49,785 bases of DNA, from NCBI GenBank assembly GCA_964558825.1, contig CAZLGB010000003.1, positions 1 to 49,785 of the forward strand, read 5' to 3'. The DNA is from Phosphoribacter sp964558825. GTDB lineage: Bacteria; Actinomycetota; Actinomycetes; Actinomycetales; Dermatophilaceae. This document shows, one piece after another, positions 43,908 to 49,785 of the stretch (its first letter is position 1; every line of letters begins with the position of its first letter). A program made the translations under genes and the position numbers. The notes below the pieces were generated by a model. It was not told the DNA's origin and searched no databases. It worked only from the letters and a program-made list of their open reading frames with translations.

Positions 43908-44782
43908 GCGGGCAGCGCTCGGGCACAACGGGCCAGTCGGTCGCCGTGGGGCCGGCTGCGACCGTGACGGCGCCGGCGGGGGGCTGGGCCGGCATACGAG
44001 CTGCGTGGCGGGTGCTCATCGTCGGGGGGGCGATCTCCTTCAGGGGGCTGTTCAACTGGCTCAACCCCTACATCTACATTCCCACCCTGCTCATCGGGCC
44101 GCTCTTCCAGATCCTGCTCTTCGCCTATATCGGGCGCAGCGCGGGGGTGCAGTCCGACTCGTTCTACCTGCTCGGCAACGCCGTCCAGAATGCCGCGATC
44201 CCGTGCCTGTTTGCCATGGGCAATACCGTTGCGGGAGAGCGCTGGACGCAGACCTTGGGCATCGTGCTGTCCACCCCGGCCAACCGGGTTGCGCTCTTCC
44301 TCGGGCGGGCGTTGCCGGTCATCGCCAATGGGTGGTTCGTCGCGATGTTCAGCCTCTTCACCGGGGCGCGCGTGCTCGGGGTCGACATCCCGCTCGGCGT
44401 CTGGCCGGCGCTGGCGCTGTCGGTGGCGATCGCCTCGGCCTCGTGCACGGGGCTCGGTCTCTTGCAGGCGGCGCTCGCGCTGCGGGTGCGCAGCACGGCC
44501 GTGCTGAGCAACATCCTCTTCGGGGTGCTGCTCGTCTTCACCGGCACCAATGTCGCCCTCGACGCGATGCCGGGGTGGATGGCTGCGGCGGGACGCTTCA
44601 TGCCGCTCACGCACGCCATCGAGGCCTCCCGTGAGCTGGTCGCCGGTGCGTCGCTGGGGCAGGTCGCCCCGCTGCTGCTGCGCGAGGCGGCGCTCGGTGT
44701 CGTCTTCGCCGGGCTGGGGCTGGCTGCCTTGCGCTTCGTCGAGGAGCAGAGCCGCCGGCGGGCCACCCTCGAGCTGCAATAG
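43904..44782 (+). CDS. ABC-2 type exporter, permease 2
   Basis: 292 residues. A Gly/Thr-rich cytoplasmic N-terminus (1-25) precedes six membrane segments. AGERWTQTLGIVLSTPANRVALFLGRALP and MPGWMAAAGRFMPLTHAIEASRELVAG correspond to the same two family motifs as in permease 1, so the exporter is a heterodimer. ATG overlaps the preceding stop. It converges with the EamA gene. Confidence 0.9.
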   Translation: MSGQRSGTTGQSVAVGPAATVTAPAGGWAGIRAAWRVLIVGGAISFRGLFNWLNPYIYIPTLLIGPLFQILLFAYIGRSAGVQSDSFYLLGNAVQNAAIPCLFAMGNTVAGERWTQTLGIVLSTPANRVALFLGRALPVIANGWFVAMFSLFTGARVLGVDIPLGVWPALALSVAIASASCTGLGLLQAALALRVRSTAVLSNILFGVLLVFTGTNVALDAMPGWMAAAGRFMPLTHAIEASRELVAGASLGQVAPLLLREAALGVVFAGLGLAALRFVEEQSRRRATLELQ

Positions 44783-44822
44783 ACCCCAGCAGCCGGCCGC
44801 CCCGACGTCGCCGCGCGTGGAC

Positions 44823-45782
44823 TCAGCCCGGCGCGCCCTCGGGAGCGCTGGGTGACAGAGCGGGTTTGCGATCGGGCCGACCGATGACGACTGCCGATGC
44901 CAGGACGATGGCAAAGCCGACGAGCTGCGCGGGCCGCAGCGACTCGCCGAGCAGGAGCACCCCGAGCAGCACCGCGACGATGGGGATGACATAGGTGACC
45001 GTCGAGCCGATCTGCTGACCGACGGCCCGATAGATGTCGAACTGCAGGACATAGGCGAAACCGGTGCCGATCGCTCCGAGCGCCAGCACGGACAGCACCG
45101 CCGCCGCGACCGAGCCGGAGCCGACCGGGCTCCACGGCAATGGCACGCGGTCGCGATTGAGCAGCCACCACCCGAGCACGACGAGGACCATCTGGCCGGC
45201 GGCCGTGAGGACCTGGGCGGCCGGCAGCGCCAGCCCGCCGAGATCGGCGGTGTGCAGGAAGCGTTTGATGTAGGTCCACGCGAGGCCATAGGACGAGGCC
45301 GCTGCGACGATGATCGCAAAGCCCACCGGGTCGGGCCGCTCGGTGAGCTGCCACGGCTCGGCGATGACGACGACCCCGACGAAGCCGGCGAGCACGGCGA
45401 GCAGCTTGCGCCGGGACAGCCGCTCGTGCGGGACGAGCAGCAGCGTCGCGACGACCGTCGCCAGCGGCGTCGTCGCATTGCCGATGCCGGCCAAGGCCGA
45501 GCTGACCCGCGTCTCGCCGAGCGGGAAGAGCAGGAAGGGCAGCGTGCAGACGAAGAAGGACGACACCTGCAGGTGCGCCCACACCCGGCGCGCGCGGGGC
45601 AGCCGAGTGCGGGTCGCCGCGACGACGAGCGCGATCGTCACGCCGCCGGTGAGCACCCGCCCCGCACCGACCTGCATCGGCTCGAACGCCCCGATGCCGA
45701 GCTTGATGAGCAGGAAGCTCGACCCCCAGATGAGGCAGATGAGCGCGAACTTGACCTGCCACGGCACCCGCTGGGTGCTCAC
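44823..45782 (-). CDS. EamA/DMT-family transporter
   Basis: 319 residues in two repeated halves of five membrane segments each. LICLIWGSSFLLIKLGIG and AIIVAAASSYGLAWTYIKRFL open the two EamA halves, and GESLRPAQLVGFAIVLASAVVIG closes the second. Such proteins export amino acids or other metabolites; the substrate is unknown. GTG overlaps the stop of the upstream FMN-protein gene (GTGA), so the two are coexpressed. Confidence 0.9.
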   Translation of the reverse strand: MSTQRVPWQVKFALICLIWGSSFLLIKLGIGAFEPMQVGAGRVLTGGVTIALVVAATRTRLPRARRVWAHLQVSSFFVCTLPFLLFPLGETRVSSALAGIGNATTPLATVVATLLLVPHERLSRRKLLAVLAGFVGVVVIAEPWQLTERPDPVGFAIIVAAASSYGLAWTYIKRFLHTADLGGLALPAAQVLTAAGQMVLVVLGWWLLNRDRVPLPWSPVGSGSVAAAVLSVLALGAIGTGFAYVLQFDIYRAVGQQIGSTVTYVIPIVAVLLGVLLLGESLRPAQLVGFAIVLASAVVIGRPDRKPALSPSAPEGAPG

Positions 45783-46414
45783 CGCTCCGCCGCCAGCCGA
45801 GCGGCGATCGACGCCGGCAGAGGTATGCCGGCCGCGGCCGCCAGCTCGCTCGGCTGCGGCTCGCCGAGCCGGGCGTGCAGCGGGAGCACGCCGGTCCACG
45901 CGGCGGGGTCGTCGTCGGGCAGGTGCTCGGGGCCCATGTCGCGGGTCTTGGCGGCCCACGCCCCGTCGCGGATGGGCAGGCGCAGGACCATGGTCGCGGC
46001 ATACTCCTTGGGGCGGTTGGCCCGCACCTCGGCCGTGCGCCCAGGCATGAGCCGCTCGGAGAGGGTGTGCAGGGCCGCCTCGCCTGCGCCGCCCTCGAGC
46101 CGCTCGCACACTCCCTCGACGACGGCCGAGCGATAGTTGGCGCTCGACTCGAAGAGCGAGGCGGCATAGACGAAGCCGTCGAGGTGGGTGACGGCAAAGG
46201 TCGCCGGTCGCCCCTCCGCAGCCAGGCGTAGGGTGCCGGCGCCGGTCGACCCGTGCACGAGGATCGCGTCGCCGTCGCGCCCGTAGAGCACCGGCACGAC
46301 CTGGGCCCGGTCACCGTCGGCGACCGCCAGCGTGCCGACCCACCCGGCGTCGAGCACGGCATACAGCTGAGTGCGGTCGTGGACGGCACGCTCGGGCAGG
46401 CGGCGGATGCGCAT
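45779..46414 (-). CDS. Pyridoxamine 5'-phosphate oxidase-family FMN-binding protein
   Basis: 211 residues from ATG at 46414 (MRIRRLPERAVHDRTQLYAVLDAGWVGTLAVADGDRAQVVPVLYGRDGDAILVHGSTGAG). The split-barrel flavin fold of the NimA/PNPOx-like group is recognisable, with TFAVTHLDGFVYAASLFESSANYRSAVVEG. It is not the vitamin B6 enzyme PdxH. It is probably an F420- or FMN-dependent reductase of unknown substrate. The frame extends upstream to 46462, but MRIRRLPE is the usual start. Confidence 0.85.
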   Translation of the reverse strand: MRIRRLPERAVHDRTQLYAVLDAGWVGTLAVADGDRAQVVPVLYGRDGDAILVHGSTGAGTLRLAAEGRPATFAVTHLDGFVYAASLFESSANYRSAVVEGVCERLEGGAGEAALHTLSERLMPGRTAEVRANRPKEYAATMVLRLPIRDGAWAAKTRDMGPEHLPDDDPAAWTGVLPLHARLGEPQPSELAAAAGIPLPASIAARLAAER

Positions 46415-46557
46415 GGCGGCGATCCTGCCTCGTTGGACTGACAGTGAGCCAATGGGTTTCACGGATTGACGACGCCGCAGGCGGCGCTTGCGTGAGTCGT
46501 GCCCGCGATCCGGTCCGAGGCGGTTAGGCGAGGTGCCGGGGCGGTTAGGGTCGGTCG

Positions 46558-47064
46558 GTGGCCACCGTCGACATCCGCCCGGTCCGCGACGACGAATGGG
46601 AGATCGTCGCGTGGCTCTGGCAGTGCTTCCGGCACGATCTCGCGATGGTCGTCGGCGGGTTGCCGTATGCCGATGGGCGCTATCAGACGCGCGAGCTGGC
46701 GGGCTACCCGAGCGCGAACGGGGCCGGCTATCTCGTCTGGCGGGAGCACCCCAAGGGGACAGGTCCGGCGCCGGTCGGCTTCGCGCTCGTCGACGGGCTG
46801 ACGGGGGAGCGGCGATCGATCAGCGGTTTCTGGGTGGCGCCGGTGGCGCGGCGCGACGGAGTGGGCCTGGTGCTGGCCGCGGATGTCATCGGGCGGCATC
46901 CAGGGCCGTGGTCGATCGCCTTCCAACATGACAACGTCGAGGCTGGAGCCTTCTGGCGGCGGGTGGCCGACCTGGCCTTCGGCACTGGCGGGTGGAGCGA
47001 GCAGGAGCGCGCCGTGCCGGGCAAGCCCGACGTGCCTTCCGACCATTGGATCGAGAGCCTGTGA
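46558..47064 (+). CDS. GNAT-family N-acetyltransferase
   Basis: 168 residues from GTG. MATVDIRPVRDDEWEIVAWLWQCFRHDLAMVVGGLPYADGRYQ is followed by GFWVAPVARRDGVGLVLAADVI, the acetyl-CoA loop (RRDGVG), and IAFQHDNVEAGAFWRRVAD. Substrate unknown. It converges with the coiled-coil gene, with four bases between the stops. Confidence 0.83.
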   Translation: MATVDIRPVRDDEWEIVAWLWQCFRHDLAMVVGGLPYADGRYQTRELAGYPSANGAGYLVWREHPKGTGPAPVGFALVDGLTGERRSISGFWVAPVARRDGVGLVLAADVIGRHPGPWSIAFQHDNVEAGAFWRRVADLAFGTGGWSEQERAVPGKPDVPSDHWIESL

Positions 47065-47068
47065 GTGC

Positions 47069-48037
47069 TCAGCTGCCGCGCAGGTCCTCGACGGCGGCGC
47101 GGGCCCGGCGCAGCTCGCGCTGGGCGGCCGCCTGGGTGAGGTCGGCCTCGGCGAGCGCGTCGGCGGTCTGATCGCGATGGGCCCGGGCCCGCGAGAGCTC
47201 GGCCTGCAGCTGCCCGACCCGCGTTTCGGCAAGCTCGAGTTGCGCGGTGAGCACCCCGTGACGTGAGGTGGCGGTCGTGGCCGTGGCCATGGCCGCCTGC
47301 AGGGCCTTCTCCGCCGCGGCGAGGGCAGCTGCCGAGGCCGCCGCGACCGGGTCTGGCTCCTGACCCGGCTGGGAGGTGTCCGGGGGTCTTGTCGGCTCGG
47401 AGTGATCGGCCGGCTCAGCGGACTCAGCGGGCTGTGGGCGCTCATCGGTCGTCGCCGCATCGAGGTCGTCGACCGCCGCCGCTGGGGCGCGTTCGTCCGG
47501 GCGGACGAGCCGCAGCGGACGGGCGGTGGCCTCGTGCAGGTCGACGTCACCGAAACCGGCATACTCCAAGGCCCGGGTGAGCCGCCCGGAGGTGACCGCT
47601 GCGGTCGCCCCGGGGTCGGCGAGAGCCGCGACGAAGGTCGTTCCGGCGGTCTGAGCGGCGGCCGAGGTGAGCTTGCCACCGGCGGCGGCGACCACGTCGA
47701 CCGTGGCCGCGACGAGCCGGTCGACGAGCGTCGAGCGCTCGCGGCCGAGCTCGACCAAGGCCGGACCGTCGAGCCGCTCCTGGGCCGCGCGCAGCCGGGC
47801 GGCGAGCTCGACGAGCTCGTCCATGAGGTCGTCGCGCTCGCGGGCGAGCAGGTTGACCGCCCAGGCGGCGACGCTCGGCTTGCGCAGGGCGCCGATGGCC
47901 TTGGCGAGCTCGGTGTCCTTGGCCGACTTGGCGGCAGCGGCGAGCGCGGTGCGTCGCGCGAGGAAGTCTTCGGGTGCGAGCCCATAGAGGGTCTCGATCG
48001 CTGCGTCCAGCGCCGCCTCGTCACCCATGCCGGCCAT
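47069..48037 (-). CDS. Actinobacterial Ala-rich protein with C-terminal coiled coil
   Basis: About 322 residues. The N-terminal domain (LDAAIETLYGLAPEDFLARRTALAAAAKSAKDTELAKAIGALRKPSVAAWAVNLLAR) belongs to a widespread actinobacterial family of unknown function. A Pro/Ser/Glu-rich middle is followed by a long coiled coil (residues about 235-320, AAAEKALQAAM to RRARAAVEDLRG). The start may be ATG 48037 (MAGMGDEAA) or ATG 48028 (MGDEAA); neither has a strong ribosome binding site. Divergent from dapB with 24 bases between them. Confidence 0.78.
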   Translation of the reverse strand: MAGMGDEAALDAAIETLYGLAPEDFLARRTALAAAAKSAKDTELAKAIGALRKPSVAAWAVNLLARERDDLMDELVELAARLRAAQERLDGPALVELGRERSTLVDRLVAATVDVVAAAGGKLTSAAAQTAGTTFVAALADPGATAAVTSGRLTRALEYAGFGDVDLHEATARPLRLVRPDERAPAAAVDDLDAATTDERPQPAESAEPADHSEPTRPPDTSQPGQEPDPVAAASAAALAAAEKALQAAMATATTATSRHGVLTAQLELAETRVGQLQAELSRARAHRDQTADALAEADLTQAAAQRELRRARAAVEDLRGS

Positions 48038-48061
48038 CGTCCCACGGCTAGTCTGACCGGC

Positions 48062-48850
48062 ATGGCCGACAACCTTGCCCCTGCCTCGCCCGAGCTCGCG
48101 GTCGCCGTCATCGGTGCGCGTGGTCGGATGGGCTCGACCGTATGCCGTGCCGTCGAGGCCGCGCCGGGGCTCACCCTGGTGGGCGGCTTCGACATGGGCG
48201 ACGAGCTGGGCGACCTCGGCGGGGCGGCGGTTGTCGTGGAGTTCTCGGTGCCGGCGGCGTCGCTGGACAACGTGCTCGCCTGTGTTCGTCAGGGCGTGCA
48301 TGTCGTCGTCGGCACGACCGGTTGGGACGAGGCCAAGCTCGAGGCGGTGCGGGCTGCGCTCGCCGAGGCTCCTCCGGCTCGGAGTGGCGGTGGGGTTGGG
48401 GTGCTCATCGCGCCGAACTTCGCGCTCGGCGCCATCCTCATGATGAGCTTCGCCCAGCAGGCGGCGCGCTTCTTCGAGTCGGTCGAGATCGTCGAGCTGC
48501 ACCACCCCAACAAGGTCGACGCGCCCTCGGGCACGGCTGCGCGCACCGCGGCCCTGGTGGCGGCGGCGCGGGCGGACGCTGGCCTGGGTGCCGTGCCGGA
48601 CGCGACGACGACCGATCCTGATGGCGCGCGCGGGGCGCGAGTGGACGGCATACCCGTCCATGCGTTGCGGGTGCGTGGGCTGGTCGCCCATCAGGAGGTC
48701 GTCTTCGGCAATGTCGGCGAGACGCTGACCATCCGTCACGACTCGCTCGACCGGGAGTCGTTCATGGCCGGGGTCATTGCCGGCGTGCGGCGGGTCGCCG
48801 ACCACCCGGGGCTCACCGTGGGCCTCGAGCACTATCTCGGCATCGGCTGA
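48062..48850 (+). CDS. dapB: 4-hydroxy-tetrahydrodipicolinate reductase
   Basis: Reduces the DapA product in the lysine and diaminopimelate pathway, needed for peptidoglycan. 262 residues. NAD(P)H motif VAVIGARGRMGSTV, VGTTGWDEAKL, and the substrate-binding signature ELHHPNKVDAPSGTA with its catalytic histidines are complete. ATG at 48062. Its stop overlaps the next start (ATGA); dapA and thyX, often nearby in actinobacteria, are not in the window. Confidence 0.96.
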   Translation: MADNLAPASPELAVAVIGARGRMGSTVCRAVEAAPGLTLVGGFDMGDELGDLGGAAVVVEFSVPAASLDNVLACVRQGVHVVVGTTGWDEAKLEAVRAALAEAPPARSGGGVGVLIAPNFALGAILMMSFAQQAARFFESVEIVELHHPNKVDAPSGTAARTAALVAAARADAGLGAVPDATTTDPDGARGARVDGIPVHALRVRGLVAHQEVVFGNVGETLTIRHDSLDRESFMAGVIAGVRRVADHPGLTVGLEHYLGIG

Positions 48851-49344
48851 TGAACGGCGACGCCTGGGCGACACCTGAGCAGATCGACGCGGCCAAGGCG
48901 CGCCTGCGGGCCAGGATGCCGGGGTGGCAAGACCCGGCCGCCTTCGGCGTCGCGCTCGTGGCGCCTTCAGCGGTCGGCAGTGCCGAGGTGAGCTTCCCCG
49001 TCGTCAACAACCCGGTCCACGGGCTCCCCGCGCTGGTGCTGGGGCTGATCACCGGGCGCCGCGGCGGCAGCGCGACCATCGAGCTGACCCCGTCGGAGCT
49101 CGACGCGGCGATCACGCTGTTGGCTCCGGCGGCCGCGGCCACGATGTACAACCACCCCAACCTCGCCTCCTGGCGAGCGTTGCGGACGGCGTGGGAGGCC
49201 GAGCCGGACGCCCGACTCTTTGCCGTCTTCATCGGCGAGCTTGCCGACGAGGCGACCAGTCCCTATGAACGCTCGCTGCGGGGCCAACTCGCCCGCGGCG
49301 AAATGTCGGCCCCGATCTGGGTCGGCGAGAGGCAGGGCGCTTAG
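48850..49344 (+). CDS. Unknown protein coupled to dapB
   Basis: 164 residues. The ATG overlaps the dapB stop (ATGA), so it is cotranslated. The protein is soluble, Ala-rich, with PVVNNPVHGLPALVLGLITGRRGGSATIELTPSELDAAITLLAPAAAATMYNHPNLASWRALR in the middle. I do not recognise the family. Context suggests a housekeeping role, but nothing in the sequence links it to lysine synthesis. Confidence 0.75.
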   Translation: MNGDAWATPEQIDAAKARLRARMPGWQDPAAFGVALVAPSAVGSAEVSFPVVNNPVHGLPALVLGLITGRRGGSATIELTPSELDAAITLLAPAAAATMYNHPNLASWRALRTAWEAEPDARLFAVFIGELADEATSPYERSLRGQLARGEMSAPIWVGERQGA

Positions 49345-49383
49345 CGCCAGCGAGGATGCTGGGTCAGGGGAGAGGCGGTCACG

Positions 49384-49770
49384 ATGGACCTGCGCGCGTT
49401 CGAACTCAACGGTCGGCCTGGACGACTGGCGATCGACTATGGGGTCAACAACGATCTCGCCGAGTCCGGCTTCGACATCTTCAACCCTGCGGACTTCGCC
49501 CCGTCGTGGGCCCTGGGCTATCCCACGTTGCGTGTGTGGGTCGAGCGATACGAGGGCTCGGGTCATCGCACGGCCTCGGCGTTCGTCCAATGGCTCGATG
49601 TCGAGCGCGAGGATGCGTCGGGGGCGAGGGCATACCGCGAGCTCGACGTGATCGAGAGCTTCGCGGGCGCCGGAATCCCGTTCTTCGCCATGGGATATCC
49701 GGCCAATCTCTATGACGCGCCCGCTCATAAACCGGATTCAACCAGTGGAAGCAACACCGGCTGTCGGTGA
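49384..49770 (+). CDS. Unknown small protein at the window edge
   Basis: 128 residues from ATG (MDLRAFELNGRPGRLAIDYGVNNDLAESGFDIFNPADFAPSW). The stop TGA is at 49768, so the gene is complete. It is acidic and aromatic-rich, with no signal or membrane segment. Family not recognised. A GGAGAGG lies 10-16 bases upstream of the ATG. Its last 20 residues (HKPDSTSGSNTGCR) are low-complexity and may be a diverged tail. Confidence 0.65.
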   Translation: MDLRAFELNGRPGRLAIDYGVNNDLAESGFDIFNPADFAPSWALGYPTLRVWVERYEGSGHRTASAFVQWLDVEREDASGARAYRELDVIESFAGAGIPFFAMGYPANLYDAPAHKPDSTSGSNTGCR

Positions 49771-49785
49771 CGATCGTAGGTGCTC

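Noticed and set aside
47069..48874. 601-codon minus-strand protein reaching through dapB.
   Set aside because: The upstream half is antisense to dapB, whose motifs are complete; only the part from 48037 downwards matches the coiled-coil family.

Overview
The window is dense, GC-rich DNA from an actinobacterium. Nearly every gene is oriented for translational coupling (ATGA, GTGA or TGATG overlaps), GTG starts are common, and the families are typically actinobacterial: DUF222-HNH endonuclease, SnoaL-extended ECF sigma factor, TIGR03085, GH25 lipoprotein, pyrH-frr-cdsA-rlmN and dxr-rseP blocks. The gene complement suggests Micrococcales, perhaps Intrasporangiaceae, but I cannot assign a genus from sequence alone. 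There are about 50 protein genes and no tRNA, rRNA or CRISPR array.

Layout. 1-4136: end of a membrane protein, then the core operon pyrH-frr-cdsA-rlmN. 4177-5313: an ECF sigma factor and a membrane partner, both apparently missing one base. 5393-8346: threonine catabolism (tdh, a TetR regulator, kbl). 8343-14816: LOG-family protein, propionyl/acetyl-CoA synthetase, AEC permease, DUF2785 protein, DUF222-HNH protein. 14923-16295: a complete IS256-type insertion sequence, followed by a gene-free stretch with four 23-bp tandem repeats. 16673-31123: a 14-kb polyamine locus. An Lrp regulator, aminotransferase and FAD oxidoreductase run left. An aminobutyraldehyde dehydrogenase, PotDABC transporter, saccharopine-dehydrogenase-like enzyme, agmatinase-type ureohydrolase, GABA transaminase and succinate-semialdehyde dehydrogenase run right. 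Together they can import polyamines and turn agmatine or putrescine into succinate. 31220-35804: DnaB-like ATPase, a small ECF41-like regulon with two visible promoters, a barnase/barstar pair and a DUF4352 protein. 35801-38424: dxr-rseP. 38630-46414: NUDIX, GH25, TIGR03085, tandem GNAT, an ABC-2 exporter, EamA transporter and an FMN-type protein. 46558-49770: GNAT, coiled-coil protein, dapB and two unknown genes.

Three signals stand out. (1) The heptamer GTATGCC/GGCATAC occurs 67 times by my hand count (33 and 34 on the two strands), in all reading frames and often at the price of rare codons, so it appears selected as DNA. (2) Two copies of a TGTCACA/GGTCACA-N16-CGTC promoter precede the ECF41-like sigma gene and the adjacent DUF1059-DUF1801 genes, defining a compact regulon. 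(3) The usual actinobacterial order rlmN-dxr-rseP is split by about 31.7 kb of accessory and catabolic genes.
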